The notes beneath the pieces were generated by a model, which was given only the letters and a program-made list of their open reading frames with translations, was not told where the DNA came from and made no database searches. From assembly GCA_016124975.1 (NCBI GenBank), contig WGMP01000009.1, positions 1 to 64,000 of the forward strand: a stretch of DNA of 64,000 bases, written 5' to 3'. The position numbers and the translations under genes were made by a program. Below, piece by piece: positions 42,280 through 50,992 of this stretch (its first letter is position 1; the number at the start of each line of letters is the position of its first letter). This stretch comes from Phycisphaera sp. GTDB taxonomy: Bacteria; Planctomycetota; Phycisphaerae; Phycisphaerales; SM1A02.

Positions 42280-44949
42280 ATGTCGCAACGCTTTGTCGCT
42301 TCGTACCTCGGGTGGGTCGCACTCCTTCTCGCGCCGCCCGCAGGCGCGGCGGGTACCGAGACGCCTGCGCGTACAGACTCCTTCAAGGTCTTCATCCTCG
42401 CGGGCCAGTCGAACATGGAGGGCTATGGCGTCGTCGACCTGCCGAGCAAGGAGGCTGCGAAGGACTACAACGATGGACGCGGCACGCTTGCGTGGGTGGC
42501 GGATCGCCCCGAGACGGCGGCGCGCGTCGCGCACCTTCGCAACGCGGACGGCTCGTGGAAGACGCGCGACGATGTCTTCGTGCGCTACCAGCCGGAAGAC
42601 GCGCCCGCGAAGATCGGGCCGCTCGGCATCGGCTTCACGCCGCACGACGGGCGGATGCACTTTGGCCCCGAGCTTGGGCTTGGCTTCGTCCTCGGCGACG
42701 CGATCGACGAGCCCGTGCTCCTCGTCAAGACCGCGTGGGGCGGCAAGAGCCTCTACGCAGACTTCCGACCGCCGTCGTCGGGCGGCGAGACGGGCCCCTA
42801 CTACCGTCGCATGATCGACGACATCCGCACGGCGCTTGCGCGCGCAGGCGACGAGTTTCCCGCGCTCAAGGGCGCGAAGCCCGAGCTCGCGGGGTTCGTG
42901 TGGTACCACGGCTGGAACGACGGCTGCGACCCGGAGAACGCCGTTCCGCAGTACGAGGACAACCTCGTCAACCTCGTGCTCGATGTGCGTCGCGAGTTCG
43001 GCGCGCCTGAACTGCCCGCGGTGATCGGCGAGATCACGGGGCCGTGGGTCGAGGCGAAGGACGAGTGGCAGGCGCTGCGCGAGGCGCAGCGAGACGCGGC
43101 GACGCGCGAGGAACTCGCGTCGGCCGACGGCGTGGCGCGCGTGGCGTTCGTGCCGACGGCCGCCTTCGTGCGCGACCCCGCGGACTCGCCGAACCCGACC
43201 CACGCCCATCACGAGTTCGGCAACGCAGAGACCTACTTCCTCGTGGGCGAGGCGCTCGGACAGGCGATGCGCGCGCTCGCAGTGAAGGACGCACCCGCGT
43301 TCGTGCCCACGCTTCCGACGGCGACGCCCGCGCCCGCGGCGCCCGCGAGCGCAGAGATGTCGGGCTACATGCTCGTTCCCGTCGAGCGTGTGCCGGAGGA
43401 GTTCAACGCTGGCTTCTCGCTCTATGCGGCGGCGTGGCCGCTCCTCGAGCGCTATCCGGGCTCGAACTTCCAGTCGGGTCTCTTCGGCACCTGGATGTTC
43501 GCGCAGTGGGCGCGCGGTGCAGACGGCGAGACTGACCCCGCGGACAAGCCCGGCGACATGTACTCCGACATCGAGGGCGGCCTCGGCTGGTGGCGCGACA
43601 CGCGCTTCGCGACCACGACGCCGAAGTTCATCATGGGCGGCGTCGCGCCAGACTTCGCGGCGTGGGCGAACGGGCCAGGCGCAGGCAAGGGCCGCAACTG
43701 GGATGAGCCGCTCGGCAAGTACGCCGTCGCACAGCTGAGCCCATGGGTGGTGTGGCCGCCCGACGGGCTCAACCTCGCGCAGGGAACCTGCGGCGAGCTC
43801 TTCGGCTATGGCTATGTGCCGCTTCCGCTCGTGCCTGCGACGCCCGCGTCGGCCGAGCGCCCCATCCCGAAGGGCGACCAGTGCTGGACGCTCTTCCTCA
43901 ACACCGAGAACTTCAAGGGACCGCTCTGCTTCTTCACGCCGAACTTCTGGGCGGAGAATCTCGCAGCGCGCCCCGAGCTCGCGGGGAAGCTCCTCGACAC
44001 GCGCGCGTCCGACCCGAACAAGGCGTTCCAGATGGAGACGCAGTGGATTCCGGCCGCGATCGCGGCACCGATGGCCGATGGCGCGACCTACGCGCGCGTG
44101 GCGCCGACGACATTCCCCGTCGACGCAGAGGGTCGCACGGTGGTGCTCCATCGGCTCACCTCGTACAGCGCCGCGGCGATCACCGACGCCGTGCGCGCGT
44201 GGTTTGCGGGTGGAGACGCGCCGAGCGGCGCGTTTGATGCGCGCGGCGCGTTCGTGCAGAAGTTCGAGAAGGGCGGCGCGTCGACATGGGAGCTCTTCGC
44301 GGACGACACCGAGCGCGACGACCGCGCCGACCTTCGCTGGAAGCAGTTCGGAACGCCGACGGCGCATGATCCGACGAGCTACGGCTATCTCTGGAACACG
44401 GATCTCGTGAAGCGCCTCGACGGCGAGCCGGGCGCGCGCGTGCGGCTGCCCGAGTACTACCGGCTCGATGGGAAGCATGAAGTGCGCGAGGGGAAGAAGC
44501 CGCGCTGGACGCCGATCGCAGCGCGTGAACTTCCGCCCGCGACGGGCCTCGGCGAGGCGCGCTTCCGTGCGCCGCGCGAGCGTGGCGAGGGCGCGTATGT
44601 CACGCCGGATTCGGCCGACAGCCCGTTCAAGAAGCCCGGCCCTGTCGCGGGCCCGTTCGAGACGACGCTCGGCGACGGAAGCACCGTGACCTACTGCTGG
44701 TATCGCTTCGCAGACCAGCCCGCGATGATGATGGCGGGACTCACCGACGCCGAGCGCGAGGAGGCGCAGCGGCGCATCGAGCTCATCCACCGCGCGTGGA
44801 CGAAGGACCACGACTACATCGCGCCGCCGACGACGGGCGCGCTTGCGTCGATCGACCCTGCGCTCATCGTGACGCCGCCCGCCGGCCTCGAGATCGGGCA
44901 TGTGCCGATCGCGATCAGGCAGGAGCGGAAGCCAAAGCCGCGGAACTGA
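42280..44949 (+). CDS. Exported SASA-type carbohydrate esterase with large unknown C-terminal half
   Basis: An 889-residue secreted protein. Signal peptide about 1-23. The N-terminal esterase domain (about 33-345) is of the sialate-O-acetylesterase/SGNH kind: the nucleophile Ser in FILAGQSNMEG (near 42), then KTAWGGKSLY, WYHGWNDG and a His-rich THAHHEFGN near 310, which should give the active His. It would remove acetyl groups from polysaccharides. After an Ala/Pro linker (about 350-365) comes a region of about 480 residues with MSGYMLVPVERVPEEFNAG, FGTWMFAQWARG and WPPDGLNLAQGTCGELFGYG. I do not recognise it. The start at 42280 gives the signal peptide and has TACGAT 6 nt upstream. Confidence 0.82.
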   Translation: MSQRFVASYLGWVALLLAPPAGAAGTETPARTDSFKVFILAGQSNMEGYGVVDLPSKEAAKDYNDGRGTLAWVADRPETAARVAHLRNADGSWKTRDDVFVRYQPEDAPAKIGPLGIGFTPHDGRMHFGPELGLGFVLGDAIDEPVLLVKTAWGGKSLYADFRPPSSGGETGPYYRRMIDDIRTALARAGDEFPALKGAKPELAGFVWYHGWNDGCDPENAVPQYEDNLVNLVLDVRREFGAPELPAVIGEITGPWVEAKDEWQALREAQRDAATREELASADGVARVAFVPTAAFVRDPADSPNPTHAHHEFGNAETYFLVGEALGQAMRALAVKDAPAFVPTLPTATPAPAAPASAEMSGYMLVPVERVPEEFNAGFSLYAAAWPLLERYPGSNFQSGLFGTWMFAQWARGADGETDPADKPGDMYSDIEGGLGWWRDTRFATTTPKFIMGGVAPDFAAWANGPGAGKGRNWDEPLGKYAVAQLSPWVVWPPDGLNLAQGTCGELFGYGYVPLPLVPATPASAERPIPKGDQCWTLFLNTENFKGPLCFFTPNFWAENLAARPELAGKLLDTRASDPNKAFQMETQWIPAAIAAPMADGATYARVAPTTFPVDAEGRTVVLHRLTSYSAAAITDAVRAWFAGGDAPSGAFDARGAFVQKFEKGGASTWELFADDTERDDRADLRWKQFGTPTAHDPTSYGYLWNTDLVKRLDGEPGARVRLPEYYRLDGKHEVREGKKPRWTPIAARELPPATGLGEARFRAPRERGEGAYVTPDSADSPFKKPGPVAGPFETTLGDGSTVTYCWYRFADQPAMMMAGLTDAEREEAQRRIELIHRAWTKDHDYIAPPTTGALASIDPALIVTPPAGLEIGHVPIAIRQERKPKPRN

Positions 44950-44975
44950 AGGATCGCCCGCGATGCGCGCCTTGG

Positions 44976-44981
44976 TAGAAT
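44976..44981 (+). promoter_or_regulatory. Candidate -10 element of the erythromycin-esterase-like gene (leaderless)
   Basis: TAGAAT-CGTGGG-ATG (start 44988), 6 nt spacing. Confidence 0.45.
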
Positions 44982-44987
44982 CGTGGG

Positions 44988-46331
44988 ATGCGCACGACGC
45001 TACTGACAATCGCACTGGCCGTCATTCCCATCCTCGCCGCGTGCCGCTCGACGACCCCCACGGTCCGCGACCCCGCGCTCGCATCGAGCGCGGCCACGGC
45101 TGAATCATGGATCGAGGCGGCGAGGCAGCCGTTTGGCGCTGGCTTCCCTCAAGACCTCGCGAGCCCCGCGATGCTCGCGGCGCTCGACGGTGCGCGGATC
45201 GTCGGCCTCGGCGAAGCGACCCACGGAACGCACGAAGACGCCCTCCTCAAGACGCAGCTGATCCTCGCCCTCATCGACGCGGGCGCGGTCGACACGCTTT
45301 ATCTCGAGGCGAACCGCGCGGGGGCGGCGCAGCTCGATGCCTTCATTCGGTCGCAGGAAGGCGATGTCGCTGCGGCGGTGCGCGGCTCGGCGATCTTCCG
45401 CGTGCTGAAGACCGAGGCCTTTGCGGCATGCGTCGCGGGCATGTAGGTTCGTGTGCGGCGCGGCGCGCGGCTGCGCATCGTCGGCATCGATTGCCAGGAC
45501 ACCGCGCGCGACGCGAGTTTCGCGCTCGACGCGCTGGCGCGGCGCGACGCAGCGCTCGCGGCGGATCTCCGCCGCCGGCTCGAGCCCGTCGCGGGCGAGA
45601 AGGCGCGCGCGATCCGTCATCCACAGCTCATCAAGGCGATCAACACGGCGCAGCTCGAGGCGGGCGTCGCCGCGCTTTCCGAACTCGAGGGCGCCTGCCT
45701 TCGCTTCGGCGAAGAAGGCGCCGTCGCGGCTGCGCGCGCCGCACGGCAAGGACTGCTCGCGTTCCGTCTCGAGGTCGCAGACGGCGACCGATCGAAGATC
45801 AACGGCGAGTATGTGAGCCTGCGCGACAAGTTCATGGCGGAGAACATCCTCGCCGACGGTGCGCAGCGCGGCGCGTTCTGGGGGCACAACATCCATGTGA
45901 TCGGCGGAAGGGTCGCGGCCGGACCCGAGGTCTGGTCGCCCACGGGCGCGTTTCTCCGCGATGCTCTCGGCGAGCAGTATCGCGCGGTGATCTTCGACTA
46001 CGACCGCGGCACCATGCGGGTCGTCGTGCGATCGGGCGACACGATGCCCGACGCCACGACGCCGGCCGAGGTGATCTCACGCGGCCTTCTCGAGAAGGGC
46101 TACGCGCGTGCGATCGCTGGGCCTTCGGGTGGATCATGGTGGATCGATCTCCGCGCCATGCCCGCAGGCGGCGACTTCGACGCATGGCGATCGACCGTGC
46201 GGCTGGTCGACTGGATGGGCTACGCCGGGACCCGCGAGCGCGACGAGTCCATGCTCGATCCGCTCGCGATCGAGCGGCTCGCCGATGTGATGGTCGTGAT
46301 CGACGAGATCTCGGCGGCGAAGCCCCTCTGA
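44988..46331 (+). pseudogene. Erythromycin-esterase-family lipoprotein gene interrupted by an in-frame TAG
   Basis: One frame carries the whole family pattern across 448 codons but contains a single TAG at 45444-45446. Before it are a lipobox-like ILAAC (residue 19), RIVGLGEATHGTHED and LYLEANRAGAAQLDAFI. After it are RLRIVGIDCQDTARDASF, RDKFMAENI, FWGHNIHVIGG and the family C-terminus. The TAG stands where relatives usually have Trp or another residue between a helix and the RFVGID strand, so TGG to TAG is the simplest change. GTG at 45453 could restart translation, giving a second fragment without a signal. Either a recent pseudogene or, less likely, a suppressed amber codon. Confidence 0.75.
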
Positions 46332-46696
46332 GAAGGGGGCGGCCGACACCGCGCCCCTGAAGCGCCGAGACGGCGCCCGAGCGTAAACCTCGGCCTGGAA
46401 GACGCTTCCGCGGATGGCGGCGTCGCGCGACGCGATCGAGTCGGGCGATCCGCGCTCGAGGGCTTTGCGAAATCGGGTGAAACCACGCCCAAGTTCTTGA
46501 CTTACCCCGCTTCCGCCCCACTCTCTCTGATGGAATCCCGCTCAGACCACGGCCCGCGCTCCAGGCCGACCGTCTTGGTTCGGGATCCCGTCCTTCCGGC
46601 GAGTGCCTGAGGCACGCCGGCCCTTCTTCGAGGTCAAGCCTCGCGGGCACGACGCGAAGTCCCTTCCCAACCTTCCGGAGTCATGGAGATATCCCT
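46332..46696. other. Intergenic region before the sixth PEP-CTERM gene
   Basis: No gene in 365 bp. TTGACT at 46497 lacks a matching -10. Two hairpins lie in the probable leader: CCGGC-GTGCCT/AGGCAC-GCCGG (46596-46620) and CGAGG/CCTCG (46629-46643). Confidence 0.45.
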
Positions 46697-47356
46697 ATGT
46701 CGAAGCACGATTTCCTCGTGGGCGCAGTCGCGGCATCCGCGCTGCTCGTTTCAGGTGCCGCCTCAGCCGACTTCTACATCGTCGGCGACGGCGTGGCAGA
46801 GACGGCGGTCGGCGTCAATGACAACGCGTCCTCCCTGCAGGCCGTCTACCTCAACACCTTCAGCCTGACCGGATCGGACACGGCGATCAACCAGGTCAGC
46901 ATCGCGTTCGGCATTCCGAGCCTGACTAATCTCCTCGGCCTTGGTTTCACGGCGGTGCTCTACTCGGATGCGAACGGCGGAACGCCTTGGGATGGAGCAC
47001 TGGTCTGGTCGGCGAGCGGCACCATTTCCTCCCTCGCCACCTTCATCGACATCGCCGTGCCCGATGTGGCCGTTGCCGGCAACTTCACCGTTGGCTTCCT
47101 CTTCACCTCGCCGGCCGGGGGGTCGCTCTTCCCGGCGGGGCTCGACGATACCGCACCGGTCTCGAACCGATCCTACGCGGGCTTCGCCACGACCGTCGAC
47201 ATCAACGACCTGAGCAGCCTTCCCGCAGGGCAGTTCGGAACGATCGAGAGCTTCGGTATCTTCGGCAACTGGACGATCACCGCCAATGGAGTCCCCGCGC
47301 CTGGCGCCGTCGCGCTCCTTGGAATCGCGGGATTGGTCGGTCGTCGTCGCCGCTGA
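46697..47356 (+). CDS. PEP-CTERM exported protein
   Basis: A 219-residue secreted protein. The signal peptide is about 1-24 (MSKHDFLVGAVAASALLVSG). A beta-rich mature domain (INQVSIAFGIPSLTNLLG, FTAVLYSDANGGTPWDGAL) is similar in style to many planctomycete PEP-CTERM proteins. The tail is VPAPGAVALLGIAGLVG then RRRR. GGAG stands upstream of the ATG at 46697. Its leader differs from the MRSNAMKS family. Function unknown; expected at the cell surface. Confidence 0.83.
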   Translation: MSKHDFLVGAVAASALLVSGAASADFYIVGDGVAETAVGVNDNASSLQAVYLNTFSLTGSDTAINQVSIAFGIPSLTNLLGLGFTAVLYSDANGGTPWDGALVWSASGTISSLATFIDIAVPDVAVAGNFTVGFLFTSPAGGSLFPAGLDDTAPVSNRSYAGFATTVDINDLSSLPAGQFGTIESFGIFGNWTITANGVPAPGAVALLGIAGLVGRRRR

Positions 47357-47394
47357 ACGCCGCGCCGGCAACGAGCATTCCGAGAAGACATCTC

Positions 47395-47427
47395 GCAGAC
47401 CCGTCGGGCGCCCCCCGGCGGGTCTGC
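47395..47427 (+). terminator. Terminator hairpin
   Basis: GCAGACCCG at 47395-47403 pairs with CGGGTCTGC at 47419-47427, with an additional internal GGG/CCC pairing. Weak T-run. It lies between the convergent PEP-CTERM and selO genes. Confidence 0.75.
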
Positions 47428-47494
47428 TGTTCCAATCGACCATGCTTCGGCGCCTCGCGATCACGCGCGCAGCGACGACACGCCGGCCTGCCGT

Positions 47495-48949
47495 TCAGGT
47501 TCCGCAGAAGGTTCGGTAGCACTCCGCGAAGTCGCGTGGCGGCGGCTCGGCGAGGTGCGCGCGGCTCGCGGAGAGCGCAAAGGGGCTTGAGACAGCCGCC
47601 AGCAGTTCGTGGAAGGGCGCAAGTTCCCCCCGCTCCTCTGCTGCGGAAAGCGCCTCCTCCACGCGGTGATTGCGCGGGATGACGGCGGGATTCACGGCGC
47701 GCATGGCCGTCAGGGCTTTGCTGCGCGGGCGCTCCTCGCGTGCGAGCCGTGCGTGCCAGCGCAGCGTCCACGGCTCGAGTCCGTCGACGGCACGCTCTTC
47801 CGAGAGTGCGCGGAAGGTGTTGGTGAAGTCCGCGCGAGCAGCGTGCATCGCGGCGAGGAGATCCTGCGCGAGCGCAAGGTCCTCTGCCTCCTCGCGCACG
47901 AGCCCGAGCTTCGCGCGCATGCCCGCGAGCCACGCAGCGCGATAGAGCGGCGCGAACGCGTCGAGCGCTTCGTTGGCGCGTGCGATCGCGGTCGGCTCGT
48001 CGTCGGAAAGGAGCGGCACCATCGCCTCGGCGAAGCGCGCGAGGTTCCACTGGATGATCGCGGGCTGGTGCGCGTAGCGGTAGCGCCCGTGATGGTCGAT
48101 TGAGCTGAACACGGTGTCGGGGTTGTAGGCGTCCATGAACGCGCATGGCCCGTAGTCGATGGTCTCGCCCGAGACGGCGGTGTTGTCGGTGTTGAGGACA
48201 CCGTGAACGAAGCCGACGCACTGCCAGCGCGCGACGAGCGCGGCCTGGCGCGCGATCACCGCGCGGAGAAACCCGGCGTACCTCGCGGGTGAGTCGGCGA
48301 GCTGCGCGTCATGCCGCGCGATCGCGTGGTCGGCGAGCGCGCGCAGGACCTCGATCTCCTCGAGCCCCGCCGCGAACTGAAAGGTCCCGACGCGGATGTG
48401 GCTTGCCGCCACGCGCGCGAGCACGGCGCCAGGCTTGCCCGCGCCGCGTGCGACCGTCTCGCCCGTCGCGACCACGGCGAGGCTGCGGGTCGTGGGGATG
48501 CCGAGCGCGTGCATGGCCTCGCTGATGATGTATTCGCGCAGCATCGGCCCGAGCGCCGCGCGGCCGTCGCCGCGGCGCGAGTAGGCGGTCTCGCCCGAAC
48601 CCTTGAGCTGGATGTCGAACCGCGCGCCGCTCGGCGTGATCTGCTCGCCGACAAGCATCGCGCGTCCGTCGCCGAGCATGGTGAAGTGGCCGTACTGGTG
48701 GCCCGCGTAGGCCTGCGCGATCGGGGCCGCACCGTCGGGAAGCGACTGACCAGAGAAGATCGCGGCAAGCTCGTCGTCGCTCGCGAGCGACATGTCGAGG
48801 CCGAGTTCGCATGCGAGCGCGTGGTTTGCGATCACGAGCCCGGGAGCCTCGAAGCGCGCGGCGGCGCACGCGTCGAAGAGCACGGTGGGCAGACGCGCGT
48901 AGGAGTGGTCGAGATTCCAGCCGAGGGTGGGACGAGGCGTCGCGGACAT
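47495..48949 (-). CDS. selO: Protein adenylyltransferase SelO
   Basis: A 484-residue pseudokinase-fold enzyme that transfers AMP from ATP to protein side chains in redox-stress responses. Family motifs in order: AYAGHQYGHFTMLGDGRA (about 95-112), QLKGSGETAYSRRGDGRA, GVLNTDNTAVSGETIDYGPC, AFMDAYNPDTVFSSIDHHG and the C-terminal CYRTFCGT, where a Cys residue near the end is usual. Length agrees with SelO (about 480). The ATG at 48949 matches the family N-terminus (LGWNLDHSYARLP) and has TATCCT 9 nt upstream. It is monocistronic and convergent with the PEP-CTERM gene. Confidence 0.95.
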   Translation of the reverse strand: MSATPRPTLGWNLDHSYARLPTVLFDACAAARFEAPGLVIANHALACELGLDMSLASDDELAAIFSGQSLPDGAAPIAQAYAGHQYGHFTMLGDGRAMLVGEQITPSGARFDIQLKGSGETAYSRRGDGRAALGPMLREYIISEAMHALGIPTTRSLAVVATGETVARGAGKPGAVLARVAASHIRVGTFQFAAGLEEIEVLRALADHAIARHDAQLADSPARYAGFLRAVIARQAALVARWQCVGFVHGVLNTDNTAVSGETIDYGPCAFMDAYNPDTVFSSIDHHGRYRYAHQPAIIQWNLARFAEAMVPLLSDDEPTAIARANEALDAFAPLYRAAWLAGMRAKLGLVREEAEDLALAQDLLAAMHAARADFTNTFRALSEERAVDGLEPWTLRWHARLAREERPRSKALTAMRAVNPAVIPRNHRVEEALSAAEERGELAPFHELLAAVSSPFALSASRAHLAEPPPRDFAECYRTFCGT

Positions 48950-48958
48950 GCGGCCGAG

Positions 48959-48964
48959 AGGATA
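48959..48964 (-). promoter_or_regulatory. Candidate -10 element of selO (near-leaderless)
   Basis: TATCCT-CTCGGCCGC-ATG on the minus strand, 9 nt spacing; the leader would be about 2 nt. Confidence 0.42.
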
Positions 48965-48990
48965 GGCGCGCGGCAGAATCGCGCCGCCGA

Positions 48991-50706
48991 TCAGCTCGCG
49001 GGGCCCCACGCGTCGAGAAGCGCCGCGAGGTCGCTGGCACCGACATCACCGCTTCGATCGAGGTCTGCGCCGCAGCCCCCACAAGGACCCCATGCCTGCA
49101 ACAGGATCGCGAGATCTGCGCCATCGACCGTGCCATCCTGGTTCAGGTCGGGTGACGGCGGCCCAAGCAGGAGCACCGCATCGGCGGCCGCGGGAAGGTT
49201 GGGGAACGGACCGATCGCGCCCCCCGCGCCCTGCTGGGGCCTGCCTGTGGCCACGAGGATCTCGCGCAGCTCGAACGGCGTGAGGCGCCGGCCGATGTTC
49301 GCGACCGCGTAGCTCTGGAGCGCGGCGCACGATGCGGCGATGAAGGGGCTTGCGGAGCTCGTGCCGTTGAAGGTGGCGATGTAGCGCTGTCGCGTGTCGC
49401 CTCCGAGCTGTGCGTAGTTGCCGTAGCCCGTGGTGAACACGGACTCGCCCCAGCCCTGCACATTGACCCGGCTACCGAAGGTGCTGAAGCCGAGCTTGCT
49501 GTGCTGGAGCGTAGCGCTTCCGGCGCCGACGATGATCGCGCCGCTGTCGCCCCTCGCGCGATAGGAGGCGTAGGTGGCGGAGTCGAGGTTCTGGTTTCCG
49601 TTGCCCGCGGCCGCGACCACCACGACGCCCGCGTCGGTCGCGTTCTTCGTGATGGTCCACACGGAGAGATCGAGTTCCGCGGGCCCGTAGGCCGTGCCGC
49701 CCGAGGCGAGCGCCGTCTGCATCTCGAGGAGGACGACATCGCCGGCGTCGACCGTGGCGACCGCCTGCGCGATTGCGGTGGCGCGACGCGAGCCGCCCTC
49801 CACCGTCCACTCCGGGAAGAAGTAGGCGCTCGCGTCGGGCACGAGGCCCAGGACGCCGTAGCCGTTGTCTGCGCCGACGAGTTCGCCGAGGACGGCCGTG
49901 CCGTGCTCGTGCCAGCCCCAGCTGATGATCTCGGAGCGCGGAGTCTGGCCCGGTTCAGGAACGACGCCGCAGAGGTCCTCGTGGTCGGGGTTGAACCAGT
50001 ACTCGCAGTCGGCCACGCGAATGCCTGCGCCGCGCGCGTTGCCGCGGGCCCAGAGCGCGTCCATGTCGAGGCCCGGGTTCGGGCCGCGGTATCCCTGCAG
50101 CGAGACATACGACGGAGTCGCGGGCGCGAAGTCCGCGCAGCCGCCGACGAAGGGCGGCGGCGGCGTGAGCATCTCGTACTGCACCCACTCGACGAGCGGC
50201 GACGCATGCAGCGCCGCGACCGCCGCGTCCATCGCCTCGCGCGGGCCGCGCAGCTCTATCATCGACGCGAGGTCGGGCTGGGCGCGGCCAGACGCCTTGC
50301 GCGCGCGCTCTTCGAGGAAGTCGAGCCTCTCCTGCGGAAGCTGCAGCAACTGCACGAACTCGATCGCTGGGTCGAGTCCGAGCGCCGCGAGGCGATCGGC
50401 GAACTGTCGAGGATCGTTCGCGGCGTCGCGCGCCGCAGCCGGGTTCCTGCCTGCATCCCGCCGCGGGGCGTGCGTGGCGTCGGTGTCACTCGCGTCCGCT
50501 CGTTTGGCATCTGCTGCGCCGGCGCCCGTCAGATTCCCGTCGATCGCACGGACCCGCAGTTCGTCCTTGAACTTCACGACGACGCGCGCAGGGAAGTCGG
50601 GCGCGACGGGCGGCGCGATGGGTGATGCGGGAAGAGTCGCTGCACCCCCTGCAACCGATGCGCTGAGCGAGAGGAGAACGGTGGCGATGGTTGCGGCGCG
50701 CAGCAT
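48991..50706 (-). CDS. Secreted subtilisin-like S8 peptidase with dockerin-like tail
   Basis: A 571-residue exported serine protease. Signal peptide about 1-23. A prodomain-like part (about 35-190) starts with PARVVVKFKDELRVR. The catalytic triad is visible: D233 in VADCEYW, H268 in HEHGTAVLGELV and S450 in FNGTSSASPFIA, with the oxyanion Asn in AAAGNGNQN. The tail (about 515-571) has two dockerin-like repeats (DLNQDGTVDGADLAILL, DLDRSGDVGASDLAALL). The ATG at 50706 begins the signal peptide. The 286 bp upstream hold no gene. Likely degrades extracellular protein. Confidence 0.92.
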   Translation of the reverse strand: MLRAATIATVLLSLSASVAGGAATLPASPIAPPVAPDFPARVVVKFKDELRVRAIDGNLTGAGAADAKRADASDTDATHAPRRDAGRNPAAARDAANDPRQFADRLAALGLDPAIEFVQLLQLPQERLDFLEERARKASGRAQPDLASMIELRGPREAMDAAVAALHASPLVEWVQYEMLTPPPPFVGGCADFAPATPSYVSLQGYRGPNPGLDMDALWARGNARGAGIRVADCEYWFNPDHEDLCGVVPEPGQTPRSEIISWGWHEHGTAVLGELVGADNGYGVLGLVPDASAYFFPEWTVEGGSRRATAIAQAVATVDAGDVVLLEMQTALASGGTAYGPAELDLSVWTITKNATDAGVVVVAAAGNGNQNLDSATYASYRARGDSGAIIVGAGSATLQHSKLGFSTFGSRVNVQGWGESVFTTGYGNYAQLGGDTRQRYIATFNGTSSASPFIAASCAALQSYAVANIGRRLTPFELREILVATGRPQQGAGGAIGPFPNLPAAADAVLLLGPPSPDLNQDGTVDGADLAILLQAWGPCGGCGADLDRSGDVGASDLAALLDAWGPAS

Positions 50707-50992
50707 GGTGGAGGGCGGTGGGAAAAGCGGTGCGAGGAGAGACGCGCGGGAGGGACGGGCGGTGCGAGTGGCGCGAACCCGCCTGGGTCGTGCGTGGATA
50801 CGCATGCATCTTGTCATGCAGTGGCTCTCCGAGCCCGAGTTTCGCGAGATTTCGCATTCCTTTCCCGACCTGAGGCGCCGATCGACCCCGTGGCGCCCGC
50901 GGCGCGCGGACTGTTCCCCCACGCCGTACCACCCGGCTCCAGCGCACGACGGGGACCGCACGGCCCGAGCCGTGCACCATGCGGCGACGCGC

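Noticed and set aside
41986-45015. Minus-strand frame of about 1000 codons opposite the SASA esterase
   Set aside because: Antisense shadow of the esterase gene; no domains, and composition typical of reverse-frame translation.
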